A stretch of 64,000 bases of DNA from Cellulosimicrobium terreum (GTDB lineage: Bacteria > Actinomycetota > Actinomycetes > Actinomycetales > Cellulomonadaceae): the NCBI GenBank assembly GCA_014803435.1, contig JACYFD010000004.1, positions 535,095 to 599,094 of the forward strand, read 5' to 3'. Shown one piece after another: positions 45,576 to 54,038 of the stretch (its first letter is position 1; each line of letters starts with the position of its first letter). Both the position numbers and the translations under genes were made by a program. The notes under the pieces were generated by a model. It did no database searches. It had not been told where the DNA came from and saw only the letters and a list, made by a program, of their open reading frames with translations.

Positions 45576-48167
45576 TCAGACGTCGGCGGCCTGGGCCGCC
45601 AGGGCGCGCTCCACGCCGGCGAGGTTCTCGACGACGAGCCGGCGCAGCGCCGGGGCAGCCTCCGCGTTCGCGTCGAGCCAGTCCTGCGTCGCGTCCCGCA
45701 GCGCGGCGTCCGCGAGCGGGGCCGGGTAGAGGCCCGTGACGAGCGCCTCGGCGATGTGGTAGGACCGCGCGTCCCAGAGCGGGAGCAGCGCGTCGAAGTA
45801 CGCCCCCACGAGCGGCGCGAGCGCCGCCGGGTCGTTGACGTGCTGGAAGCCCTGCGTCGTCGCACGCACGATGGCGTTCGGCACTCCGTCCGAGCCGACC
45901 AGGAGGTCGAACGCGGCACGCTTGCCGTCCGCGGTCGGGACGGTCGCCCGGGCGCGCGCGGCGGACTGCTGGCCGGTGGCCGTCGAGTCGGCTTCGAGCG
46001 TGGCCTCCACCTCGGCGTCGTCCGCGAGGTCGAGCAGGACGAGACCCTCGAGGATCTCCCACCGCAGGTCCGTGTCGATGTCGAGGCCCTCCAGGGCGGC
46101 GGAGCCGTCGAGGAGCGAACGCAGCGCCTGGCCGTGCGCCGGGGTGGACGCGAGGTGCGCGAAGAACTTCACGAGCTGGAACTGCAGGTCGGACGCCGCC
46201 TCGGCCTCCTGCGCGAGGCTCCACAGCCGGTCGCCCACCTCGACGAGCGTGTCCTCGCGACGCTCGGGCGCGACGTAGGACTTCGCCGCGAGCGCGAGCT
46301 GGTTGAGGGTCGTGCGGATCGTCGTGGACTCGGTCTCGCGCGCGATGTTGCCGAGCACGAGGTGCACGTAGTCGCCCGCCGGTGTCTCGCCGTCGCGTGT
46401 CGCGTCCCACGCGGAGCCCCACACCAGGGAGCGGGCGAGCGGGTCCGTGATGTCCGCGAGGTGCTCCGTGGCGACCTCGAGCGACGCCGGGTCGAGCCGG
46501 ACCTTCGCGTACGCGAGGTCGTCGTCGTTGAGCAGGACGAGCTGCGGCCGGTCGACGCCGAGGAGCTCGGGGATCTCCGTGCGCTCGCCGTCGACGTCGA
46601 CCTCGACGCGGTGGGTGCGGGTGAGCGCGGCCACGTCGCCCGTCCCGGTCAGGTCGTAGAAGCCGATCGCGAGGCGGTGCGGACGCAGGGTCGGGTGGTC
46701 CTCGACCGCCGACTGCAGGACGGCGAACGAGACGATGCGCCCGTGGGCGTCGAGCTCGATCTCGGGGCGCAGCGTGTTCACGCCGGCGGTCTCGAGCCAC
46801 TTCGCCGACCAGTCCGTGAGGTCGCGCCCGCTCGTCGCCTCGAGCTCGACCAGCAGGTCGCGCAGCTCCGTGTTGCCCCACGCGTGCTTGCGGAAGTACG
46901 CCGCGACACCCGCGAGGAACTGCTCCTTGCCGACCCACGCGACGAGCTGCTTGAGCACGGACGCACCCTTGGCGTAGGTGATGCCGTCGAAGTTGACGAA
47001 CACGTCCTCGAGGTCGTTGATCGTCGCGACGATCGGGTGCGTCGAGGGCAGCTGGTCCTGGCGGTACGCCCAGGACTTCTCCATGGCCGTGAACGTGGTC
47101 CACGCCTCGGTCCACTCGGTGGCCTCGGCCGTCGCGAGCGTGGAGGCGTACTCGGCGAACGACTCGTTGAGCCACAGGTCGTTCCACCAGGTCATGGTCA
47201 CGAGGTCGCCGAACCACATGTGGGCGAGCTCGTGCAGGATCGTCACGACGCGACGCTCCTTGATCGCGTCCGTGACCTTGGAGCGGAAGACGTACGTCTC
47301 GGTGAACGTCACGCAGCCCGCGTTCTCCATCGCGCCCATGTTGTACTCGGGCACGAAGAGCTGGTCGTACTTGTCGAACGGATACGGGTGCTCGAACGCC
47401 TCCTCGTAGAAGGTGAAGCCCTCGCGCGTCTTGTCGAACACGTAGTCGGCGTCCATGTGCTCCGCGAGCGAGGCGCGGCAGAAGACGCCGAGCGGGATCG
47501 TGCGGCCGTCCGACGACGTGAGCTCGCTGCGCTCGACGACGTAGGGCCCGGCGACGAGCGCCGTGATGTACGAGGAGATGCGGGGCGTCGGCCCGAACGT
47601 CCAGCGCGCCACCTCGACGTCGCCCGCACCGGTCCCCGTCGGGTCGGCCTTCGCCCCCAGCGCCTCGGGCGCCGGCGTCGGCTGGTTGCTCACGACCTGC
47701 CACGCGGCGGGCGCCGTGATGGTGAACGCGAACGTCGCCTTGAGGTCGGGCTGCTCGAACACGGCGAACACGCGCCGCGAGTCCGGCACCTCGAACTGCG
47801 TGTACAGGTAGACCTCGTCGTCGACCGGGTCGACGAACCGGTGCAGGCCCTCGCCCGTGTTGGTGTACCCGCAGTCCGCGACGACCCGCAGCTCGTTCTG
47901 CGCGGCCAGCCCGTCGAGCGCGATCCGCGAGTCGGCGAACACGACCGCGGGGTCCAGCACGCGACCGTTGAGCACGACCTCGCGGACCGTCGGCGCCACG
48001 AGGTCGACGAAGGTCGACGCGCCCGGCGTCGCGGTGAAGCGCAGGACCGTCGTCGAGGCGAACGTCGTCGCCCCCGTGGTCAGGTCGAGCGCGACGTCGT
48101 AGGACTGGACGTCGACGATCTCCGCGCGCTCGCGGGCCTCGGCGCGGGTGAGGTTCTCTCCGGGCAC
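45576..48167 (-). CDS. pepN: Aminopeptidase N (M1 zinc metallopeptidase)
   Basis: An 863-residue cytoplasmic M1 aminopeptidase, the usual length for actinobacterial PepN. The exopeptidase motif GAMEN is at 278-282 and the zinc site HELAH at 312-316 with the third ligand Glu335 in LWLNESFAEY. An N-terminal beta saddle precedes these and a helical ERAP1-like C-terminal domain follows. Releases N-terminal residues from peptides. GTG with GAGGAG upstream. No signal peptide is seen. Confidence 0.95.
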   Translation of the reverse strand: MPGENLTRAEARERAEIVDVQSYDVALDLTTGATTFASTTVLRFTATPGASTFVDLVAPTVREVVLNGRVLDPAVVFADSRIALDGLAAQNELRVVADCGYTNTGEGLHRFVDPVDDEVYLYTQFEVPDSRRVFAVFEQPDLKATFAFTITAPAAWQVVSNQPTPAPEALGAKADPTGTGAGDVEVARWTFGPTPRISSYITALVAGPYVVERSELTSSDGRTIPLGVFCRASLAEHMDADYVFDKTREGFTFYEEAFEHPYPFDKYDQLFVPEYNMGAMENAGCVTFTETYVFRSKVTDAIKERRVVTILHELAHMWFGDLVTMTWWNDLWLNESFAEYASTLATAEATEWTEAWTTFTAMEKSWAYRQDQLPSTHPIVATINDLEDVFVNFDGITYAKGASVLKQLVAWVGKEQFLAGVAAYFRKHAWGNTELRDLLVELEATSGRDLTDWSAKWLETAGVNTLRPEIELDAHGRIVSFAVLQSAVEDHPTLRPHRLAIGFYDLTGTGDVAALTRTHRVEVDVDGERTEIPELLGVDRPQLVLLNDDDLAYAKVRLDPASLEVATEHLADITDPLARSLVWGSAWDATRDGETPAGDYVHLVLGNIARETESTTIRTTLNQLALAAKSYVAPERREDTLVEVGDRLWSLAQEAEAASDLQFQLVKFFAHLASTPAHGQALRSLLDGSAALEGLDIDTDLRWEILEGLVLLDLADDAEVEATLEADSTATGQQSAARARATVPTADGKRAAFDLLVGSDGVPNAIVRATTQGFQHVNDPAALAPLVGAYFDALLPLWDARSYHIAEALVTGLYPAPLADAALRDATQDWLDANAEAAPALRRLVVENLAGVERALAAQAADV

Positions 48168-48274
48168 TGCAACTCCTCGGTCTGGGTGGTCCCGACGGGT
48201 CACGACGGATCTCGGTGGATCACGGTGAGACCGACGGGGCGGGACGGGCCTGTGGGCACCACCGACGATCTTCC

Positions 48275-48292
48275 CACGTGCGCGCGCACGTG
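48275..48292. promoter_or_regulatory. 18-bp perfect palindrome upstream of the Rv2466c-like gene
   Basis: CACGTGCGCGCGCACGTG is a perfect 18-bp palindrome in the 220-bp gap between divergent pepN and the Rv2466c-like gene, just before a possible SigR/SigH-type -35. It could be an operator or a cruciform-prone alternating purine-pyrimidine tract. Confidence 0.5.
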
Positions 48293-48296
48293 CCTC

Positions 48297-48323
48297 GGGA
48301 ATACCGCGCCCGTCTCCGGTGTC
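48297..48323 (+). promoter_or_regulatory. Weak SigR/SigH-like promoter candidate
   Basis: GGGAATA followed 17 bp later by GTC resembles the GGAAYA-N17-GTT pattern of redox-stress sigma factors. Rv2466c belongs to the SigH regulon in mycobacteria, which makes the match plausible, but the -10 half is imperfect. Confidence 0.3.
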
Positions 48324-48387
48324 GGGTACTCCCGGGGGCTCGGCACCGAGCCCCCAGCGAGCAGCCGCCGTGAGAAGGAGACGCCCC

Positions 48388-49059
48388 ATGAGCACGAGCA
48401 CCTGGTCGGGCCCCACCGCCCCCGCCCTGCAGGACGCCGCGGACCCCCGGGAGGTCGGCGCGCGCGTGGCCGACTTCTGGTTCGACCCGCTGTGCCCGTG
48501 GGCCTGGATGACGAGCCGCTGGATGGGCGAGGTCGAGAAGGTCCGCGACGTGACGGTGCGCTGGCACGTCATGAGCCTGGCCGTCCTCAACGAGGGCAGG
48601 GAGCTGCCCGAGAAGTACCGCGAGCTCATGGACCGGGCCTGGGGCCCGGTGCGCGTCGTCATCGCGGCCCGCGCCGAGCACGGCGAGGAGGTCGTCAAGC
48701 CGCTGTACGACGCGATCGGGACGCGGGTGCACCCCGGTGGGCGCACGGACCTCGACGCGGTGCTGGCCGAGGCGCTCGCGGAGGTCGGGCTGCCGGCCGC
48801 GCTCGCCGACGCCGCGCTGGGCGACGCGTACGACGAGCAGCTGCGCGCCTCGCACGCGGAGGGCATCGGACGCGTCGGTGAAGAGGTCGGCACCCCTGTC
48901 GTCGCCTTCGAGGGGACGGCGTTCTTCGGCCCCGTGGTGACCCCCGCACCGAAGGGTGAGGCCGCAGGTCGGCTGTGGGACGGCTGCGTCCTCGTCGCGC
49001 AGACGCCGGGCTTCTTCGAGATCAAGCGGACCCGTACCCAGGGTCCCGTCTTCGACTGA
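48388..49059 (+). CDS. Mycothiol-dependent reductase, Rv2466c-like (DsbA fold)
   Basis: A 223-residue thioredoxin-fold protein with extensive similarity to mycobacterial Rv2466c: [42 protein letters not shown] and [12 protein letters not shown] are recognisable. Rv2466c uses a CPWC active site with mycothiol. Here the site reads CPWA (Cys36, Ala39), so the resolving Cys is missing and a monothiol mechanism is implied. ATG with AAGGAG upstream. Probably acts in oxidative or nitro-compound stress. Confidence 0.9.
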   Translation: MSTSTWSGPTAPALQDAADPREVGARVADFWFDPLCPWAWMTSRWMGEVEKVRDVTVRWHVMSLAVLNEGRELPEKYRELMDRAWGPVRVVIAARAEHGEEVVKPLYDAIGTRVHPGGRTDLDAVLAEALAEVGLPAALADAALGDAYDEQLRASHAEGIGRVGEEVGTPVVAFEGTAFFGPVVTPAPKGEAAGRLWDGCVLVAQTPGFFEIKRTRTQGPVFD

Positions 49060-49070
49060 CGTCCGGCCCG

Positions 49071-49097
49071 GCGGGCGGCGGCCGACCGGCCGCCCGC
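49071..49097 (+). terminator. Hairpin after the Rv2466c-like gene
   Basis: GCGGGCGGC and GCCGCCCGC form a 9-bp stem 11 bp after the stop; there is no U tract. Confidence 0.55.
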
Positions 49098-49240
49098 TCG
49101 GCGGGCAGTTCGACCGTGACAGCCACCTCGTGACATGCTGCCCCAGGTTTGTGGGCCGTGCCGGCACGGCCCGCCCTGCGTGCGCCCGCGAGCGCGAGGA
49201 GCCGCAGGGACGTCCAGAGCAAGTCCGCGAGGAGCCGAGC

Positions 49241-50332
49241 ATGTCCGCCAACTCACCGGTGCCGCCGCCCCCGCCGCCATCGTCCGGTGGGGCGTCGGCC
49301 GCGGCGTCCCGTCACGGCGCGCACCGCGACGCCCCGGCGCCGACGCAGGCGCTGCCCCCCACGTTCGCGCCGACCGGGTCGCCGGCGGCGGGGATCCCCG
49401 CCGCGCCCGCCCCCGTCCCGTGGACCGAGGCCCCGACCCAGGTCGGTGCGCCCCCGGTCCCGCCCCAGCGTGTCCGCTACGCGACCGAGCCGGGCTACGG
49501 GGCGCCGTCGCCCGTCGGCTCGTTCGGTCAGCAGGGTTCCGCCGCACCCGGTGCTCAGGACCCGGTGCGTCCGGCCTACCACCCTCCGGCGGCGGCTGCC
49601 GCGACGGCCGTGGCTCCCGCGGCACAGGTGGCTCCGACGCGCACCGCAGGACCGCCCGCGGTGAGCGCACGCCCGACGCCCGAGCGCGCCGCCCCCGCGG
49701 CAGTGCCCGGTGGTCCGCCGCCCGGTCAGGGCTCCGGTTCCCGGTCCGGCGGCGGTTCCGGGTCCGGTGGCTCCCGGTCCGGGGGAGGACGCTCGTCGCG
49801 ACGTCTCGGCGCCGGGTGGATCGCGTTCATCGTCGTCGACGTGCTGCTCGTGATCGGCGCGATCGTCTTCGCCGTCTCGCTGGCGGGCGGTGACGAGGCG
49901 CCGCCGGCCGCGACGCAGTCCACCGCACCGCCAGCGGCGTCGCCCACGGACGAGGGAACCAGCGAGGAGCCGGCGGAGCCGACGGAGTCCGAGACCTTCG
50001 CCTCGGAGTCGCGCAACATCACGTGCGAGATGACCGACGTCTCGGTCTCCTGCACGATCGCCCAGCTCGCGAGCCAGCCCGCGCCGGTCGACGGCTGCGA
50101 CGGGACGGTCGGCTATCTCGTCACCCTGCAGGACGGTGTCGTGGAGCAGCCGTGCGTGCCCGAGGCCGAGAAGCCCGGCGCCGCGTCCGCCGACGTCGCC
50201 GTGCTGAAGTACGGCACGTCCAAGACCGTGGGCGACTTCACGTGCGACAGCGAGGAGACCGGCATGACGTGCCGGGACGACTCCACCGGCAAGGGGTTCA
50301 TGATGTCGCGCGCGGGCCTGCGCACGCTCTGA
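49241..50332 (+). CDS. Proline-rich membrane protein with secreted Cys-containing domain
   Basis: A 363-residue protein not assigned to a function. Residues 1-175 are a disordered Pro/Ala-rich cytoplasmic region and 176-200 a Ser/Gly/Arg-rich stretch. A transmembrane helix follows at about 205-228 (AGWIAFIVVDVLLVIGAIVF), then a Thr/Pro/Glu-rich linker and a compact extracellular domain with six Cys (RNITCEMTDVSVSCTIAQ, GCDGTVG, QPCVP, FTCDSEETGMTC). The last resembles small actinobacterial secreted domains such as DUF6636. ATG with GAGGAG upstream. Confidence 0.8.
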   Translation: MSANSPVPPPPPPSSGGASAAASRHGAHRDAPAPTQALPPTFAPTGSPAAGIPAAPAPVPWTEAPTQVGAPPVPPQRVRYATEPGYGAPSPVGSFGQQGSAAPGAQDPVRPAYHPPAAAAATAVAPAAQVAPTRTAGPPAVSARPTPERAAPAAVPGGPPPGQGSGSRSGGGSGSGGSRSGGGRSSRRLGAGWIAFIVVDVLLVIGAIVFAVSLAGGDEAPPAATQSTAPPAASPTDEGTSEEPAEPTESETFASESRNITCEMTDVSVSCTIAQLASQPAPVDGCDGTVGYLVTLQDGVVEQPCVPEAEKPGAASADVAVLKYGTSKTVGDFTCDSEETGMTCRDDSTGKGFMMSRAGLRTL

Positions 50333-50345
50333 CCCGCCGGACGTG

Positions 50346-50378
50346 ACGGCCCCGACCCGAGCACCGGGTCGGGGCCGT
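50346..50378. terminator. Convergent hairpin terminator
   Basis: ACGGCCCCGACCCG and CGGGTCGGGGCCGT form a perfect 14-bp stem with a five-base loop, between the converging Pro-rich membrane protein and M13 peptidase genes. Confidence 0.85.
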
Positions 50379-50383
50379 TCGCG

Positions 50384-52426
50384 TCACCAGATGCGCACGC
50401 GGTCCTGCGGCGCGAGGTACAGCGCGTCGCCCGGCTGCACGTCGTACGCGGTGTAGAACTCGTCGACGTTGCGCACGACGCCGTTGCACCGGAACTCGTT
50501 CGGCGAGTGCGGGTCGGTCGCGATCCGGCGCACGATCTCCTCGTCGCGCCCCTTGGCCTGCCAGACCTGGGCCCACCCGAGGAACACGCGCTCGATGCCG
50601 GTGAGCCCGTCGACGACGGGGGACTCCTCCAGCGGGCGGCCGAGCGCGATCCGGTACGCCTTGAGCGCGATCGACAGCCCGCCCAGGTCGCCGATGTTCT
50701 CCCCGATGGTGAGGGCGCCGTTGACGAACGGCCCGTCGTCGGCGAGCTGCGCCGGCCGGAACGCGTCGTACTGCGCGATGAGCGCCTTGGTCCGCTTCTC
50801 GAACTCCTCGCGGTCCGCCGGGGTCCACCAGTCCTCGAGGCGGCCCGCGCCGTCATACTTGGAGCCCTGGTCGTCGAACCCGTGTCCGATCTCGTGACCG
50901 ATCACCGCGCCGATGCCGCCGTAGTTCACGGCGTCGTCCGCCTCGGGGTCGAAGAACGGCGGCTGGAGGATCGCGGCGGGGAAGACGATCTCGTTCATCC
51001 CCGGGTTGTAGTACGCGTTGACCGTCTGCGGCGTCATGAACCACTCGTCGCGGTCCAGCGGCCTGCCGATCTTGCCCAGCTCCCGGTCCTGCTCGAACGC
51101 GTGCGCCCGGCGCACGTTGCCGACCAGGTCGTCCGGCTCGACGACGAGCGCCGAGTAGTCGCGCCAGCGGACCGGGTAGCCGATCTTGGGCGTGAACGCC
51201 TCGAGCTTGGCGTGCGCCTTGGCCTTCGTCTCGGAGGTCATCCAGTCCAGCGTGTCGATGGACTCGCGGTAGGCCGCGACGAGGTGCGCGACCAGCTCCT
51301 CCATCCGTGCCTTGTTCGTGGGCGGGAAGTGCCGGGCGACGTACTGCGCGCCGACCGCCTCGCCGAGCGCACCCTCCACGATGCTGACGCCGCGCTTCCA
51401 GCGCTCGCGCACCTCCTGGGCACCCGACAGGGTGCGGCCGTAGAAGTCGAAGTTCGCCTCGACGAGCTCGTCGGTCAGGTACGGCGCCCGAGCCGTCACG
51501 AGGTGGTAGACCATCCAGAGCTTCCAGTCCTCGAGCTGCTCGGACTGCCAGAGCTCGGCCATGCCGGTCGCGAAGTCGGGCTCGCGCACGACGACGTCGT
51601 CGAGCGAGCCGTCCGGGGCGCCGAGCGCGAGGACCCAGGCGCGCCAGTCGAACCCGGGCGCCGACCCGGCGAGGGCGGCGAGCGTCGTCGGGTTGTACGT
51701 CAGCTCGGCGTCCCGGTCGCGCACGACGTCCCAGTGCTGGGCCGCGAGCTTCGTCTCGAGCGCGACGACACGCTGCGCCGCCTCGTCGGGGTCCGCACCC
51801 CACTCGGCCGCCGTGACGCCGGTGAGCGTGAGCATGCGCGCGACGTGCGCGACGTACTTCGCGCGGACGGGCTCGTACTGGTCCTCGCGGTAGTAGGCCT
51901 CGTCGGGCAGGCCGAGACCTGCCTGCTGGAGGTAGACGACGTAGCGCTCGGGATCCTTGGCGTCGTTGTCCACCCAGAAGCCCAGTGCCGCGGCGCCTCC
52001 GGTGCGCTGGAGGGCGCCGAGGGCGCCGGTGAGCTCGGCCTGGCTCGTCGCCGCCGCGACGAGCGCGAGGTCCGTCTGCAGCGGCGTCGTGCCGAGCGCC
52101 TCGATCGCCCCGGTGTCCATGAAGCTCGCGTAGAGCGCGCCGACCTTCGCGGCGTCGGCGCCCACGTCCTGCGCCCCGGACGCCACCGCGGCGCCCAGGT
52201 CGGTAATGATGTCGCGCACGTCGGCCTCGGCCTGGTCGTGCAGCGCGCGGAAGGCGCCGTCCATCGCGCGGTCCGCGGGGATCTCGTGCGTGGCGAGCCA
52301 GCGGCCGTTCACGTGGCGGTACAGGTCGTCCTGGGGCCGGACAGCGGGGTCGAGTGCGGTGAGGTCGACGCCGGAGCGCGTGGTGTCCACGGCCGCAGCG
52401 GTGGATGACGGGGAGGTCTGTGTCAT
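50384..52426 (-). CDS. M13-family zinc metalloendopeptidase (PepO/neprilysin type)
   Basis: A 680-residue M13 peptidase, the family's normal size. The zinc motif HEIGH lies in GAVIGHEIGHGFDDQGSKYD, with the third ligand in GENIGDLGGLSIA, and NAYYNPGMNEIVFPAAILQPPFF and the C-terminal CNGVVRNVDEFYTAYDV are typical. No signal peptide, so it is likely cytoplasmic. ATG lies 7 nt after TAGCCT with no ribosome site, suggesting a leaderless message. Divergent from rpiB. Confidence 0.94.
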   Translation of the reverse strand: MTQTSPSSTAAAVDTTRSGVDLTALDPAVRPQDDLYRHVNGRWLATHEIPADRAMDGAFRALHDQAEADVRDIITDLGAAVASGAQDVGADAAKVGALYASFMDTGAIEALGTTPLQTDLALVAAATSQAELTGALGALQRTGGAAALGFWVDNDAKDPERYVVYLQQAGLGLPDEAYYREDQYEPVRAKYVAHVARMLTLTGVTAAEWGADPDEAAQRVVALETKLAAQHWDVVRDRDAELTYNPTTLAALAGSAPGFDWRAWVLALGAPDGSLDDVVVREPDFATGMAELWQSEQLEDWKLWMVYHLVTARAPYLTDELVEANFDFYGRTLSGAQEVRERWKRGVSIVEGALGEAVGAQYVARHFPPTNKARMEELVAHLVAAYRESIDTLDWMTSETKAKAHAKLEAFTPKIGYPVRWRDYSALVVEPDDLVGNVRRAHAFEQDRELGKIGRPLDRDEWFMTPQTVNAYYNPGMNEIVFPAAILQPPFFDPEADDAVNYGGIGAVIGHEIGHGFDDQGSKYDGAGRLEDWWTPADREEFEKRTKALIAQYDAFRPAQLADDGPFVNGALTIGENIGDLGGLSIALKAYRIALGRPLEESPVVDGLTGIERVFLGWAQVWQAKGRDEEIVRRIATDPHSPNEFRCNGVVRNVDEFYTAYDVQPGDALYLAPQDRVRIW

Positions 52427-52433
52427 GCGTCTC

Positions 52434-52439
52434 AGGCTA
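52434..52439 (-). promoter_or_regulatory. Candidate -10 (TAGCCT) for leaderless M13 peptidase gene
   Basis: On the minus strand TAGCCT ends 7 nt before the ATG at 52426. Confidence 0.5.
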
Positions 52440-52474
52440 CGACCTCGGGGCCCGGCTCCGGTGCGTGCCTGCGG

Positions 52475-52480
52475 CATGAT
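52475..52480 (+). promoter_or_regulatory. rpiB: Candidate -10 (CATGAT) for leaderless rpiB
   Basis: CATGAT ends 6 nt before the ATG at 52487; the 60-bp divergent region holds both back-to-back leaderless promoters. Confidence 0.45.
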
Positions 52481-52486
52481 GGGGGC

Positions 52487-52948
52487 ATGCGCGTTCACAT
52501 CGCCGCCGATCACGCCGGCCACGAGCTCAAGACCCATCTCGTCGAGCACCTCGAGGCCGCGGGCCACGACGTCGTGGACCACGGGGCCCACGAGTACGAC
52601 GCCCTCGACGACTACCCGTCGTTCTGCTTCGCTGCCGGGGAGGCCGTGGTCGCGGAGCCGGGGTCGCTCGGCGTCGTGATCGGGGGGTCGGGCAACGGGG
52701 AGCAGATCGCGGCGAACAAGGTCGTCGGGGTGCGGGCTGCGCTCGCCTGGAACCTGGACACGGCCCGGCTGGGCCGCCAGCACAACGACGCGAACGTGGT
52801 CGCCGTGGGCGCCCGTCAGCACTCCGTCGACGAGGCGGTGGAGCTCGTCGACGCGTTCCTCGCCGAGCCGTTCAGCGAGAACCCGCGCCACCAGCGTCGC
52901 ATCGACCAGCTCGCCGCCTACGAGGCGTCGCGCGCAGCGTCCGCCTGA
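52487..52948 (+). CDS. rpiB: Ribose-5-phosphate isomerase B
   Basis: A 153-residue RpiB/LacA-family isomerase interconverting ribose-5-phosphate and ribulose-5-phosphate in the pentose phosphate pathway. The N-terminus MRVHIAADHAGHELK and the phosphate loop GGSGNGEQIAANK are diagnostic, and HNDANVVAVGARQHS follows. Actinobacterial RpiB uses a Glu in place of the Cys nucleophile. The gene ends 1 bp before the nei start. Confidence 0.95.
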   Translation: MRVHIAADHAGHELKTHLVEHLEAAGHDVVDHGAHEYDALDDYPSFCFAAGEAVVAEPGSLGVVIGGSGNGEQIAANKVVGVRAALAWNLDTARLGRQHNDANVVAVGARQHSVDEAVELVDAFLAEPFSENPRHQRRIDQLAAYEASRAASA

Positions 52949-52949
52949 G

Positions 52950-54005
52950 GTGCCCGAGGGGCACACCGTCCACCGGCTCGCCCGGGCGTTCGCCGAGCTC
53001 TTCGTGGGTCACCGGCTCGGGGTGAGCAGCCCGCAGGGCCGGTTCGCCGCGGGCGCGCAGCTCCTCGACACTCGCGTGCTCGTCGCGAGCGAGGCGCGGG
53101 GCAAGCAGCTCTTCCTCGGGTTCGCCGACCCGGCGGACACCGCCGTCGGTCCTGCCGGTCCAGCGGGAGAGCCGCACCCCCCGACACGCTGGTTGCGGGT
53201 CCACCTCGGCCTGTACGGGGCGTGGACGTTCGAGGGGGACCCCGGCACCGCCGTCGTGCACGCGATCGGCGCGCCGCGTCGCCGCATCGGCGAGCGGGAG
53301 TCCGTCCTCGGCACGAGCACGAGCACGGGCGGGACGGGGATGTCCGACGCCGCGTGGGCGCCCCCGCCGCCGCGCGGTGCGGTGCGGGTGCGTCTCGTCG
53401 CCGAGCACGCCGTGGCCGACCTCACGGGCCCCACGGCGTGCGAGGTCGTGACCGAGGAGGAGAAGCGCGCGGTCGAGGACCGGCTCGGGCCGGACCCCGT
53501 CCGTGGCGCTCGGCCGGGAGAGCCCGACCCGCGGGAGGCGTTCGTCGGCGCCGTACGACGGTCCCGCAGCCCGGTCGGTCTGCTGCTCATGAACCAGGAC
53601 GTCGTCGCGGGCGTGGGCAACATCTACCGCGCGGAGTCGCTGTTCAGGGCTGGTCTCGACCCGCGCCGACCGGGACGGGACGTCCCCGCGGAGATCCTGC
53701 GCGACCTGTGGGACGACCTGGTCGTGCTCATGCGCGACGGGACGCGGACCGGCGCGATCGTCACGACCCGGCCCGAGGACCGTGACGCCTCCGCCGCGCG
53801 CGCCGGTGGCGCCGTCGGGCCTGCGGGCACGGGCCGACGTCGTGTGCGTCAGAACACCGACGAGGGACCCGACGCCGTGCCCGCCGACGAGGCGTTCTAT
53901 GTCTACCACCGCGACGGGCTCCCGTGCCGCGTGTGCGGCGACCCGGTCCTGGTGCAGGAGCTGGCCGGGCGTTCGCTCTACCGGTGCTCCACGTGCCAGG
54001 TCTGA
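52950..54005 (+). CDS. nei: Endonuclease VIII-like DNA glycosylase (Fpg/Nei family)
   Basis: A 351-residue DNA glycosylase/AP lyase. The catalytic N-terminus is PEGHT after Met removal (Pro1 and Glu2 are the active site), and MPEGH(T/D) points to Nei rather than Fpg. The helix-two-turn-helix region NQDVVAGVGNIYRAESLFRAG and a C-terminal zinc finger (CRVCG...YRCSTC) are present. Two insertions rich in Gly/Thr/Ser (about 110-140 and 270-300) make it longer than usual. GTG start one base after the rpiB stop. Confidence 0.93.
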   Translation: MPEGHTVHRLARAFAELFVGHRLGVSSPQGRFAAGAQLLDTRVLVASEARGKQLFLGFADPADTAVGPAGPAGEPHPPTRWLRVHLGLYGAWTFEGDPGTAVVHAIGAPRRRIGERESVLGTSTSTGGTGMSDAAWAPPPPRGAVRVRLVAEHAVADLTGPTACEVVTEEEKRAVEDRLGPDPVRGARPGEPDPREAFVGAVRRSRSPVGLLLMNQDVVAGVGNIYRAESLFRAGLDPRRPGRDVPAEILRDLWDDLVVLMRDGTRTGAIVTTRPEDRDASAARAGGAVGPAGTGRRRVRQNTDEGPDAVPADEAFYVYHRDGLPCRVCGDPVLVQELAGRSLYRCSTCQV

Positions 54006-54038
54006 GACCCGCCGTCCCGGTGCACGCTGAGCAGGCTC

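Noticed and set aside
45576..49670. 1364-residue minus-strand frame extending PepN upstream
   Set aside because: PepN has a GTG with a GAGGAG site at 48167 and normal length from there. The extension is antisense to the Rv2466c-like and Pro-rich genes.
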